DNA from: Candidatus Thalassarchaeaceae archaeon
Lineage (GTDB): Archaea > Thermoplasmatota > Poseidoniia > Poseidoniales > Thalassarchaeaceae
Assembly: GCA_943841885.1 (NCBI GenBank)
Contig: CALSZZ010000002.1
Span: 154,262 to 218,261 of the forward strand
Reading direction: 5' to 3'
DNA: 64,000 nucleotides
Translations under genes and position numbers: made by a program
In this document: one piece after another, positions 53,182 through 61,882 of the stretch
Position numbering within the stretch: the first letter of the stretch is position 1
How the letters are laid out: the number at the start of each line of letters is the position of its first letter
Notes under the pieces: generated by a model
Told to the model about the DNA's origin: nothing
What the model saw: only the letters and a program-made list of their open reading frames with translations
Database searches by the model: none

Positions 53182-53916
53182 ATGTCAAAATCTGGAATAT
53201 TGATTGCAGTTGAAGGAATGGACGGCTCCGGAAAGAGTACACAAGCAAAACTACTTTATCACTGGCTACGAGCAAAAGGACTTCCAGTTTATCACACCGA
53301 ATGGAACTCTAGTAAGATAGTTAAAGCTGCAACAAAACTAGGAAAACAGAATAAAAGACTCCTTCCTATGACGTTTCATTTAATTCATGCAGCAGATTTT
53401 GCCGATAGGTGGGCAAAGCAAATTGAGCCCGTACTAAAAATCGGTGGAATAGTAATATGTGATCGATACAAATACACTGCGATGGCTAGGGACGGATCTA
53501 GGGATGTTTCTCTAGAAACAATAGAACAAACATATTCTTTTGCTCGAGAACCTGATTTGACTATATATTTTGATGTACCTGGAGATATTGGTTATGAAAG
53601 AATAACCAAAGGTAGGCCTTCACTAAAATACTATGAAGCGGGAATGGATATGGGCTGGTCTGATGATCCCTTTGAATCATATAGAATTTTTCAATCAAAA
53701 GTTTCAGATATTTATTCTAAGTTAGTACAAGAGGGCAGAATAATTCGTTTAGATGCAACAGGTTCTGTTCCGGAAGTACAAAAAAGAATGCGTACTTTAT
53801 TTAATGAGAATATCGATATATCAGAAATGACAATTATAGATCCTTCTGATCGTCTGGCTCAAAATTTAAGCCAGTCAGAATTTGATTGGTTAAGTTATAC
53901 AGAAGGAGGAACTTAA
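53182..53916 (+). CDS. tmk: Thymidylate kinase
   Basis: Phosphorylates dTMP to dTDP. It has P-loop VEGMDGSGKSTQAKLL, ICDRYKYTAMARD (the DR(Y/H) motif), and a lid-like ITKGRPSLKYYEAGMDMGWSDDPFESYRIFQ. The track start at 53131 adds 17 residues without homology; I prefer ATG 53182 (MSKSGILIAVEGMDG), with GGGGT about 8 nt upstream. The C-terminal 40 residues exceed the usual family length. The second, divergent kinase begins 4 bp after its stop; the pair may form a heteromer. Confidence 0.87.
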   Translation: MSKSGILIAVEGMDGSGKSTQAKLLYHWLRAKGLPVYHTEWNSSKIVKAATKLGKQNKRLLPMTFHLIHAADFADRWAKQIEPVLKIGGIVICDRYKYTAMARDGSRDVSLETIEQTYSFAREPDLTIYFDVPGDIGYERITKGRPSLKYYEAGMDMGWSDDPFESYRIFQSKVSDIYSKLVQEGRIIRLDATGSVPEVQKRMRTLFNENIDISEMTIIDPSDRLAQNLSQSEFDWLSYTEGGT

Positions 53917-53920
53917 GTAA

Positions 53921-54592
53921 ATGTATCAAGGTAAATTAATTGTACTGGAAGGGCCAGATCAAGTAGGCCGAAGTTTACATGCAAGATTATTATCTGCACG
54001 ACTTGAAGCCCATGGTGTGGCAACTTTTACCATAGGACTTGCTCGTTCAACACTAATGGGTGAATTGTTAAAATCACACACTCATCATATTCACCAATTA
54101 AACTGGCGAACTAGGGCTCTTCTTTATGCAACAGATCTACATGATCAAATATTAAATGGAATAGAGCCACTTTTGGAAGCAGGATTCGTTGTGATTTCCG
54201 ATAGGTACGATTTAACTCCAAAGATAAGAGAATCCGTTAGAGGAGGCGATCCTGATTGGATTAAATCTCTCTATTCAGAAATTCCAAAACCCGACTCTGT
54301 TATCATATTACATTGCGGTCCTAGAAGATTATTGAATAGAATAATGTTTGGTGAAAAACTAGAATCTCTGAATAATTTTGAGTCAGGAATGGATATGGGG
54401 ATATCAACTTCTATTACGTCTTCATTCCTAAAATATCAGAAATTATTAAGAGATGAATTCACAAAAGCAGGTAAAGAAATTGATGCAACTTTAATACCGA
54501 CAAGAGACAGTGTTGAAATCGTACACAATAAAATTTGGGAAAGTCTACAGCCAATAGTTGGAGATCTCATCCAACCGATTAATGATTCTTAA
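53921..54592 (+). CDS. Divergent thymidylate-kinase-like paralogue with altered P-loop
   Basis: A 223-residue paralogue of the preceding gene. Its P-loop reads LEGPDQVGRSLHARLL: Lys of GxxGKS is Arg, and the following Ser/Thr is Leu-adjacent. The DRY motif (VISDRYDLTPKIRES) and the GMDMG stretch before the lid are retained. P-loop Lys loss usually lowers or removes ATP hydrolysis, so it may be a regulatory partner of the first kinase. Start ATG 53921; convergent with the CcdA fusion gene with a 4-bp overlap. Confidence 0.7.
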   Translation: MYQGKLIVLEGPDQVGRSLHARLLSARLEAHGVATFTIGLARSTLMGELLKSHTHHIHQLNWRTRALLYATDLHDQILNGIEPLLEAGFVVISDRYDLTPKIRESVRGGDPDWIKSLYSEIPKPDSVIILHCGPRRLLNRIMFGEKLESLNNFESGMDMGISTSITSSFLKYQKLLRDEFTKAGKEIDATLIPTRDSVEIVHNKIWESLQPIVGDLIQPINDS

Positions 54593-56037
54593 TTCATACT
54601 TGAAGCTATAAAATCTGTCTGTGTCAAATAAAATAAGAGTCCAATACCGGCAAAAATCATCATCCAAGATCCTGTAGCCTTAACAATTCCTGTATATCTC
54701 TTCAATATTTGTATTACTGATTTTCTACCTGAACTAACTAAAACTGTTACGATTATCATTAGAGACATTACTGATAGTACTAATCCAAACATCCCGGAGA
54801 GGACTGCTGGCTCTCCTATAGTGATAAGCCAGGCCAAGAAAGGAAATACGGCAGCAGCAGTACAATCTACAGACGCTGCAGAATATCCAATTCCCCAGAT
54901 ATACATATTTCTTCTAGGCGTAAATATATCATCTTGTTCAGAATTTTGATATTTAGTAAGGATATTCTGAATCTTTCCAAGAAAATGTGAAGTCCAACCC
55001 AATAGCATCAATGCCCCCAATACAATCAATATCAATGAAATTATAATTGCAATCTCGCTTAGAATTTCAGAAAGATTGAGTATTCCATTCAAACCAAATA
55101 ATAAAAGTCCAATAATAGTAAAGAATGTTAATTGCCCTAAAGCCGCATAACCTCCAATTTCAAAGGAATTAGGAATTTTCCCAATTAATTTTCCTGTTTC
55201 TCTTAACTCATCTTCCCGCATTCCTAAATTTAGATAGTAAGTTATGTATGAAGGTAGGACAGGAAATGCACATGGACTAAAATAGACTAGTATCCCAATA
55301 ACAAGGCCAATGAAGAATACTCCTAGAACAGAATTATCAATTTTAGAAATTCCATATCTTAAATCCTCTGTATCTCCCTGGTTCGACCTTTCAATAACAG
55401 AATCAAAAAACTTCCAATTATCAAGAGGAAAACCAGTATTTTCTTTTGCAACAGCATATCCTTCATGATCTATTATCATTATTTGAGGTATATTTATTAC
55501 ATTATAATATTCAAGCATATCTCCTCTCTCCTCGTCTAATAGTATTACATCTGAACCTCCATTAGCAACAGTCCATCGCATATATTTATCTGATTCGATA
55601 TCTCCAAAAGTAGAATTAATGGATTCAAAAGTTTCTAAATCATACCACGATGCAATAGAGATGACTATCACAGGATAATCTCCTTCTAAATTATTCCAGT
55701 TGTCTAAGTTTTGTTCTATGTGTTTTTGAACAAGATGGCAATTACTACAATCTATAGCCATAAAATCCAAAACAACTGTGTAGCCACGTAATTCAGACAT
55801 TTTTATCGAACCATCTTGATCAAAATCGGCCAAATCATCAATCCCGGTTCTATTCATAGTAGGCACAATAAAATCTGGGACTTCATTAACTTCATCTGAA
55901 GTACCGTAAATAGAACTTGAGAGATCAAATAATGTGAGAGAAGAATAACCAATTACACAAAATAAAACTATACTAATTAGAAATGCTTTCCAAGTATCTC
56001 TTTCAATTAAGACATTGAAGTCTATTGTACTTTCCAC
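54589..56037 (-). CDS. Thioredoxin-like (TlpA) domain fused to CcdA/DsbD membrane domain
   Basis: Transfers reducing power across the membrane to exported thiol proteins. One N-terminal membrane helix, then a TlpA-like domain with active site FMAIDCSNCHLVQKHIEQ (CSNC, about residue 98), IPQIMIIDHEG (cis-Pro loop), then the CcdA domain: YFSPCAFPVLPSYITYYL and six or so helices including YSAASVDCTAAAVFPFLAWL. The redox Cys pair of CcdA is visible (PCAFPVLP and VDCTAA). Domain order (thioredoxin first) differs from bacterial DsbD. It could serve the WCGPC surface protein at 41.2 kb. Confidence 0.82.
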   Translation of the reverse strand: MESTIDFNVLIERDTWKAFLISIVLFCVIGYSSLTLFDLSSSIYGTSDEVNEVPDFIVPTMNRTGIDDLADFDQDGSIKMSELRGYTVVLDFMAIDCSNCHLVQKHIEQNLDNWNNLEGDYPVIVISIASWYDLETFESINSTFGDIESDKYMRWTVANGGSDVILLDEERGDMLEYYNVINIPQIMIIDHEGYAVAKENTGFPLDNWKFFDSVIERSNQGDTEDLRYGISKIDNSVLGVFFIGLVIGILVYFSPCAFPVLPSYITYYLNLGMREDELRETGKLIGKIPNSFEIGGYAALGQLTFFTIIGLLLFGLNGILNLSEILSEIAIIISLILIVLGALMLLGWTSHFLGKIQNILTKYQNSEQDDIFTPRRNMYIWGIGYSAASVDCTAAAVFPFLAWLITIGEPAVLSGMFGLVLSVMSLMIIVTVLVSSGRKSVIQILKRYTGIVKATGSWMMIFAGIGLLFYLTQTDFIASSMN

Positions 56038-56082
56038 ATTAATGGCACCTAGTTACTACTTTTTATTACACTGCTAAATATA

Positions 56083-56880
56083 TCATTCCCAGCCTAATTC
56101 TTCTATGACTCTTTCAGCGCCCTTTTCAGAAATCATTTTTAATACCGGTTTGTAAATTTCCCATGCAACAATGGCTACAAATAGGCCAGAAAATAAATCA
56201 AACATATAATGCTGCTTCGTAGTTAGTATACTAATGCATAATAATACCCATTCTATCCACAAGATAATCAAGAAATAGTTAGTCCACTTTCTTTCCGAAT
56301 AATTATTTTTTAACCAATAAGTAATTATTCTTGCAAGGCAGTATGAATGAACAATGTGTAAACTAGGCCAAGCATTCCATGGCTTATCTGATGTATGTAT
56401 GAATTCAAATAAAATTGTCTCAACTGCATTCATAGATCCCCAATCAATAGCGTCTCTCATATCAACTTCTGCTGGAAACAAAAGAAATAAAATCACGCAA
56501 AAGAGAGTTACAAGTATTAGCATTTGCATAGCAGAAATTAACTCCAATCTACCTTTGTCATTTCTTGGTGCGAGAATTAGAGTAGCAGGATAAAAAAGAT
56601 ATAATGCTGCATACGGAATAATCATCCAATTTATCACAGGAACTGTACGATCATACGAGTTCTCAGGAAATACTGCAAAAGCATCATCGAGATAAAAATT
56701 AGCTATATTATTAGAGCCAAAATATGGTATCGCAATGAATATTAATCCAAAAACACAAATTTCGAAAGAAAACCATTTCCCATTCAACATCTCACGCCTT
56801 TTCCAACTACTGGCCCAAAATCGCTTCCATGGAATTATCAATTTAGAAGGAAATGTATCAGCCTTCATGACCATCACCAA
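56083..56880 (-). CDS. PAP2-family membrane phosphatase / Aur1-like
   Basis: Integral membrane protein, six helices, 265 residues, with the PAP2 signatures NAWPSLHIVHSYCLAR (PSxH) and TKQHYMFDLFSGLFVA (SxxxHxxxD-like). Members are lipid phosphatases or phosphotransferases such as inositol-phosphorylceramide synthase. PWNAWPSLH is closest to the latter group. It probably processes an isoprenoid or phospholipid headgroup. Start is ATG 56880 or one of the in-frame ATGs two or four codons later. Lies between the CcdA fusion and the symporter genes, same strand. Confidence 0.78.
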   Translation of the reverse strand: MVMVMKADTFPSKLIIPWKRFWASSWKRREMLNGKWFSFEICVFGLIFIAIPYFGSNNIANFYLDDAFAVFPENSYDRTVPVINWMIIPYAALYLFYPATLILAPRNDKGRLELISAMQMLILVTLFCVILFLLFPAEVDMRDAIDWGSMNAVETILFEFIHTSDKPWNAWPSLHIVHSYCLARIITYWLKNNYSERKWTNYFLIILWIEWVLLCISILTTKQHYMFDLFSGLFVAIVAWEIYKPVLKMISEKGAERVIEELGWE

Positions 56881-56923
56881 ACAATTAATGCATATGAAGT
56901 TAACATATTCGGAGCGATATTAA

Positions 56924-58375
56924 TCATTTTTTATCTGGTAAAATTTCTGATGTCATTACAGTCATTGCTGAAGATCCGAGTAGTGCGCAAAGGAATACTT
57001 CTAAATTTGCTAAACCATCATCATTAGTTGGAGAAAATAAATAATCTATTCCAGCAGAAAAGTCTTCTGTTAGCGTCCCATAAATAATTACAGATAAAAT
57101 TCCTGAAAAAGCACCAATAAGAGTTCCTTTTGATGATACTCTGTCCCATAATGTCAAAAGAATTGGGCCAATAGTGGCTGCAGCATATAAATCAGCTCTC
57201 AGAAAAATTTCGAATACTCCTCCACTATCTAAAGTAAATCCCATAATCGTAGGCCCAGTTGCCAAATAAATCGCCAAGGGAATCATTGCAATAGTTAGAA
57301 GCCTAGATACATTAAAACTAATATTCTCATTCAAAATATCTCTAGATAAAGATGCTATAATTGCATTTTGTAATGTGTCTGCACTGGAACAAACTAATGC
57401 AATAGATAGTATTACAAATGCTACTATTAGGATTGTACTTATGTCTTCAATCAAATAGAAGAAAGAAACTGCTGGATCTTCAACAGCGCCTTGTCCTGCT
57501 ACTACTGTTCCTAGAAAACCCATTACAAATACCAAAGGAAAAACAATTAGGGAAGCGCCAATTGCTCCTTTTTTCAATGCCCTTTCATTTTCACTGGCCC
57601 AAGCTCTTTGCCAATTACCTTGTGAAAACATCTCAGCAGCAGTAATCGCAATTACAAGTGCTAAACCTGATTTAAATGTCGATGTATCACTTATACTTCC
57701 ATGATACCATTCCCATTCAATATCTTCGGGAGTATATAACTTGGCATCAGAAATCAAACTATTTATGTCTAAAACAAATAGTATCATCAGTAAAGATGTA
57801 ATTAAAATCATTATTGACCATGCTTGAATTTTATCTGTTTCAAGGGATGCAGGTAGGCCGCCATATGCAGTGTATCCTGCAGTAACAATACCTACTGCAA
57901 TCATAGGAAATAAAGGATTCATTCCAACTAAAATTTCCATCACTTTACCAATAGCGATGAATTCGGCAAAAAGAAATGTGAACATATACAAAATTGAAAT
58001 TAAACCAACATAAATTTGCATTGGCCTGCCAGCACGAGATTTGGCATAATCAGCAAGAGTAACGCCATTAGGTATTTTTTCTCTAATAATTGGCCCTATG
58101 TAGGCAAGTAGGAGAAAAGGAGTTGATGCCGATAAAGCATAACCAAAAACATCCCAGAATCCTCCATAATACCCTACTTCTGAAGGCCCCAAAAGAACCC
58201 AAATACCCATTCCTGATGCAAAAAGGCTCAGCGTAATACTCATCGTATTTTGAGTGCCTCTAGCAGATAAATATTCGTCATTATTAATTTCTCTTTTTGA
58301 TGTCGCTTTGTACCCTATATATCCAAAGAGTCCCAGTGTAATTACTACCAATATGTAAGCTATTTCTATATCCAT
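56924..58375 (-). CDS. Sodium/solute symporter (SSS family) under TPP riboswitch control; candidate thiamine or precursor transporter
   Basis: A 483-residue SSS transporter with about 13 hydrophobic segments. It starts MDIEIAYILVVITLGLFGYIGYK, with GLPASLETDKIQAWSIM, ITAAEMFSQGNWQRAWAS and SSADTLQNAIIASLSRDIL, typical SSS helices. The sequence alone does not give the substrate. However a thiamine-pyrophosphate riboswitch directly precedes it, with the SD inside the aptamer, so thiamine or its pyrimidine or thiazole precursor is the likely cargo, as for the THI-box-linked SSS genes of some bacteria. SD GGAGG is 8 nt before ATG 58375. Confidence 0.85.
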   Translation of the reverse strand: MDIEIAYILVVITLGLFGYIGYKATSKREINNDEYLSARGTQNTMSITLSLFASGMGIWVLLGPSEVGYYGGFWDVFGYALSASTPFLLLAYIGPIIREKIPNGVTLADYAKSRAGRPMQIYVGLISILYMFTFLFAEFIAIGKVMEILVGMNPLFPMIAVGIVTAGYTAYGGLPASLETDKIQAWSIMILITSLLMILFVLDINSLISDAKLYTPEDIEWEWYHGSISDTSTFKSGLALVIAITAAEMFSQGNWQRAWASENERALKKGAIGASLIVFPLVFVMGFLGTVVAGQGAVEDPAVSFFYLIEDISTILIVAFVILSIALVCSSADTLQNAIIASLSRDILNENISFNVSRLLTIAMIPLAIYLATGPTIMGFTLDSGGVFEIFLRADLYAAATIGPILLTLWDRVSSKGTLIGAFSGILSVIIYGTLTEDFSAGIDYLFSPTNDDGLANLEVFLCALLGSSAMTVMTSEILPDKK

Positions 58376-58461
58376 TTATCATTCCTCCGCTGGAATTACC
58401 CAGATCAGGTTCTTGGGTCGTTACTTTCGTAACCTCTCAGCAAAAGCTCCCCATATAATAG
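58376..58461 (-). ncRNA. TPP riboswitch (THI element)
   Basis: On the minus strand: GGGGAGC-TTTT-GCTGAGAGG, a GTTAC-GAAA-GTAAC side hairpin, GACCC, then GAACCTGATCTGG and GTAATTCCAGCGGAGGAAT. These are the conserved CUGAGA, ACC, GAACCUGAUCUGG and CCAGCGNAGG blocks of the THI box. P2 pairs GGG with CCC; P4/P5 pair CCU/AGG and CUGG/CCAG. P1 can form from TATTAT (58461-58456) with ATGATA (58382-58377), bringing the SD (GGAGG) into the folded region immediately before ATG 58375. Ligand binding should therefore block translation of the symporter. Confidence 0.9.
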
Positions 58462-58490
58462 GATGAATAGAATGTTATTGAATATTGCCA

Positions 58491-60152
58491 TTATTCGTCT
58501 GATTGCATGAAAGAATATTCCCATTCTTGCGGTATTTTCAATGATCTTTTGACTGATCGAGGACTTATCCACCTTAGTAGGTTTAATGGACCTCCTGCTT
58601 TATCGTTAGTGCCACTCGCTCTAGCACCTCCAAATGGTTGTTGAGCAACAACTGCACCTGTTGGTTTATCATTAATATAGAAATTACCTGCAGTAAATCT
58701 TAGTACATTAAACGCCTTTTGAATATCTTTTTCATCATTAGCAAAAATAGATCCGGTAAGTGCGTAAGGAGAAGATTTATCACATATTTCAAGAACTTCT
58801 TCAAATTTTTCATCTTCATAGACATAAACGGTCAATAATGGTCCGAATATTTCATCCACCATGGTTTCATAATGAGGATCATTACTTACTACTATAGTTG
58901 GCTCGATAAACCATCCAATTGAATCATCATATCTTCCTCCAACTATAATTTCACATTTTTGGTTATTCTTTGCTCTATCTATATATCCAGTAATCTTATT
59001 AAATGATCTTTCATCTATGACCGCAGTCATAAAATTGGTAAAATCTCTAGCATCCCCCATCTTTATTTTCTTTATTTCAGTACATAAATCTTCAGATATT
59101 GAATTCCATACTGATTTAGGGACATATGCACGACTGGCAGCAGAACACTTCTGACCTTGATATTCAAAAGATCCTCTTAGTAATGCAACCAATAATCCTC
59201 TGTGGTCACAATTTGGATGGGCTACAACAAAATCTTTACCTCCTGTTTCTCCAACGATTCTGGGATAAGAACGAAGTTTAGGAAGAGCAAGTCCTATTTC
59301 TTGCCATAAACCTTGAAAAGTCGATGTTGAACCAGTAAAATGTAAGCCTGCAAAATCAGGATTAGAAAGAGCAACTTCTGTAATTTCAGCACCAGATCCG
59401 GGGAGAAAATTTATCACTCCTGCAGGCAATCCAGCCTCCATCATCAATTGCATTAGTAAGTAGTTAGAGTAATATGAATTACGACTTGGTTTCCATATTG
59501 ATGTGCAGCCTACTATGGCTGGAGCACTTGGTAGATTGGCAGCAATACTTGTAAAGTTAAATGGAGTAATTGAAAGTATAAAACCTTCTAAGGGTCTTAT
59601 CTCAGTAGAATTTTTTACACCTTCTGGTGAAACCAAGGGCTGTAAATCATCATGAAAACCACGAGCATAATGACAGTTGAATCGCCAGAAGTCAATCAAC
59701 TCACATGCAGAATCAATCTCTGCTTGATAAACAGTCTTTGATTGGTTTAACATTGTTGCGGCGTTGATTCTCATTCGCCATTTTCCTGCTAATAGATCTG
59801 CACATTTTTCAAAGATTGCACATCTGCCTTCTAAACCCAACTCTATCCATAATTTTTGAGATTCAACAGCAGACTCACAAGCCTCTATAATTTCTTTTTT
59901 CGTCGCTAAATGAACTTTAGCAATCACATGTTTATGATCATGAGGTATTACCTGATTAGTAGTAATCCCTGTAAATATTTCTTTTCCATTAACTATGCAT
60001 GGAATTTCAATAATTTCACTCATCTGTTTGTGTAGTTCATTTCGTATTTTTACACGTTCTTCAGAACCTGGTGCATATTCAAGTATTACTTCATTGACTG
60101 GCTGTCCATTCATATTCTTCCGTATGGGCATATCTTCTATATTGTTACGCAT
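58491..60152 (-). CDS. pruA: Delta-1-pyrroline-5-carboxylate dehydrogenase (ALDH4-like)
   Basis: Oxidises glutamate semialdehyde to glutamate in proline or arginine catabolism. The 553-residue protein has PFNFTSIAANLPSAPAIVGCTSIWKPS, FTGSTSTFQGLWQ, YPRIVGETGGKDFVV (Glu), FEYQGQKCSAASRAYVP (catalytic Cys) and the C-terminal PFGGARASGTNDKAGGP. This set matches eukaryotic and bacterial ALDH4A1-type P5CDH. No proline dehydrogenase is in the window. It ends just upstream of the TPP riboswitch and lies 10 bp downstream of the small zinc-ribbon gene. Confidence 0.88.
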   Translation of the reverse strand: MRNNIEDMPIRKNMNGQPVNEVILEYAPGSEERVKIRNELHKQMSEIIEIPCIVNGKEIFTGITTNQVIPHDHKHVIAKVHLATKKEIIEACESAVESQKLWIELGLEGRCAIFEKCADLLAGKWRMRINAATMLNQSKTVYQAEIDSACELIDFWRFNCHYARGFHDDLQPLVSPEGVKNSTEIRPLEGFILSITPFNFTSIAANLPSAPAIVGCTSIWKPSRNSYYSNYLLMQLMMEAGLPAGVINFLPGSGAEITEVALSNPDFAGLHFTGSTSTFQGLWQEIGLALPKLRSYPRIVGETGGKDFVVAHPNCDHRGLLVALLRGSFEYQGQKCSAASRAYVPKSVWNSISEDLCTEIKKIKMGDARDFTNFMTAVIDERSFNKITGYIDRAKNNQKCEIIVGGRYDDSIGWFIEPTIVVSNDPHYETMVDEIFGPLLTVYVYEDEKFEEVLEICDKSSPYALTGSIFANDEKDIQKAFNVLRFTAGNFYINDKPTGAVVAQQPFGGARASGTNDKAGGPLNLLRWISPRSVKRSLKIPQEWEYSFMQSDE

Positions 60153-60162
60153 TACTAATCAA

Positions 60163-60450
60163 CTAAGACCATGAGTCAGGCTCATCTTTCTTATGCTTTT
60201 TACCTATTTTGTAGCATGCTTTGCATAGAGTAACTCTTCTTGATTCATTGGAGAGTCCAGAATCTCCCCACACGTCTACGGCCCAATCATATGCCTTTTT
60301 TCTTCCTCCTACTTTCTTATCTGCCCATTTATCACAATCAGCAACATCGCATTTAATTTCACCAATATATTCCTTTTTTTCAGTTTTAGAATTACCAGAT
60401 GATACAGTAGTAGCCTTTCTTCTTTTGCGGGCATTAGATTTGAATCCCAT
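60163..60450 (-). CDS. Small basic zinc-ribbon protein of unknown function
   Basis: A 95-residue Lys/Arg-rich protein. It opens MGFKSNARKRRKATTVSSG, and has CDVADCDKWA and CKACYKIGKKH, so a Cx4C...Cx2C metal site is likely. The middle (GGRKKAYDWAVDVWGDSGL) is helical. It could bind nucleic acid, but I do not recognise it. It sits between purA (23 bp) and pruA (10 bp), same strand, and may be co-transcribed. Confidence 0.65.
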   Translation of the reverse strand: MGFKSNARKRRKATTVSSGNSKTEKKEYIGEIKCDVADCDKWADKKVGGRKKAYDWAVDVWGDSGLSNESRRVTLCKACYKIGKKHKKDEPDSWS

Positions 60451-60473
60451 GTTATCTCCTCCATACTTATTAA

Positions 60474-61820
60474 TTAGAACATTTCCTTATTATTTGAGAT
60501 ATCAAATGGCCCACCAACTGAGGCAATCGAAGCATCTCTATCGGGGCCAACACCTATGCTTACTATAGGTATACCTGCTAATTTTTCTATTCTTCTTACA
60601 TAATTCAACATATCTTCGTTCAAAGCACCAAAGCCAATATTATTATTTCTTGATTCATTTGCCATTTCTATCCATTCACTTTCTGTCATGGCTTCAAATC
60701 CTTTGTGCGTTTCATATATCGGGTCACACTTGGCTAATTCTTTACTAGTTGTTGGCATAATTTGCAGTAGTTTTCCCTCCATTTCGTAGCCGATGCAGAT
60801 TTTTATTTCATCCAAACCACCTAAAACATCTAATTTCGTCAATACTAAGCCTGTGTAACCATTTAATCTATTACTTTCCTTTAACGCAACAATATCCAAC
60901 CAACCTGTTCTACGTGGTCTTCCAGTAGTGGTACCAAATTCATTACCAATTTTTGCCATATGCATCCCTGCTCCTTCTTCTAGAGAAAGCTCTGAAGGAA
61001 ATGGTCCATTACCAACTCTTGTGGTATATGCTTTAGTTATTCCAAAACACTCTTCAACATGGCCCGGATGAATTCCCGCTCCATGGGTGGCATTCGCTCT
61101 ACATGTTACTGATGAAGTAACAAATGGATATGTCCCCTGATCTATATCCAACATTGCTCCTTGGGCACCTTCAAGAAGAACATTCTCACCGTTTTTTAAT
61201 GCAAAATCTATCATTAAACCTGTTGACTTTATTGAATCTCCATATCTCTCTAAAATCCATCTTAGATCTTTTTGTAACTTTTCCCATTCTATCTCTGAAT
61301 CAACGCCAACTGAATTAAGTTGTCTATTCATTCTTTCAGCATTATTCCTTAAATAATCTACATCATCTACTATATTTACGATATCTCCAAATCGGATACC
61401 AACTCTTTCGATACGATCACGATATGCGGGGCCTATTCCTCGACCTGTTGTTCCCACTACTTTGTCTGCGCTATCGTACAACTTATGAAAAGGAAGAATT
61501 ATTGAAGCACGTTCACTGATAAAAAGTCGCTTACCCTCTGGCCTCTCTCCTGATATTTTATGCCATCTATCTAATTCCTCTTCCAAGACCCAAGGATCGA
61601 TTACCATTCCATCTCCTAGTATCATAGAACAGTGTAATGCTGATACTCCAGATGGAATTTGATGTAACTTCAGTGTAGTATCGCCATAGACTACAGTATG
61701 GCCTGCATTATTGCCCCCTTGAAATCTTACTGCCCATGTTGAGTTAGCAGATAATTGATCTATTGCTTTACCTTTTCCTTCATCTCCCCATTGGGCTCCA
61801 AGTATTACAGTGGCGGGCAC
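60474..61820 (-). CDS. purA: Adenylosuccinate synthetase
   Basis: Converts IMP and aspartate to adenylosuccinate with GTP. It begins MPATVILGAQWGDEGKGKAIDQLS (GTP loop) and contains FQGGNNAGHTVVYG, TTGRGIGPAYRDRI, EGAQGAMLDIDQGTYPFVTSS, and TTTGRPRRTGWLDIVALKESNRLNG. Length (448) is normal for a full bacterial/eukaryotic-type enzyme; many archaea have shorter forms. Transcribed from 61820 with 62 bp to serC. Confidence 0.95.
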   Translation of the reverse strand: MPATVILGAQWGDEGKGKAIDQLSANSTWAVRFQGGNNAGHTVVYGDTTLKLHQIPSGVSALHCSMILGDGMVIDPWVLEEELDRWHKISGERPEGKRLFISERASIILPFHKLYDSADKVVGTTGRGIGPAYRDRIERVGIRFGDIVNIVDDVDYLRNNAERMNRQLNSVGVDSEIEWEKLQKDLRWILERYGDSIKSTGLMIDFALKNGENVLLEGAQGAMLDIDQGTYPFVTSSVTCRANATHGAGIHPGHVEECFGITKAYTTRVGNGPFPSELSLEEGAGMHMAKIGNEFGTTTGRPRRTGWLDIVALKESNRLNGYTGLVLTKLDVLGGLDEIKICIGYEMEGKLLQIMPTTSKELAKCDPIYETHKGFEAMTESEWIEMANESRNNNIGFGALNEDMLNYVRRIEKLAGIPIVSIGVGPDRDASIASVGGPFDISNNKEMF

Positions 61821-61882
61821 GTATCATCTGCCATCACTGAAGGTGTTTGAATACTTTGTATGAATACCTGTCTGCCAATTAA

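Noticed and set aside
54589-56037. DFDQDGSIKMSEL in the CcdA fusion looks like a perfect EF-hand calcium loop.
   Set aside because: TlpA-type domains normally have DxDGKxxSLSDLxGKxVL at this position just before the WCxxC strand, so the match is explained by that motif.
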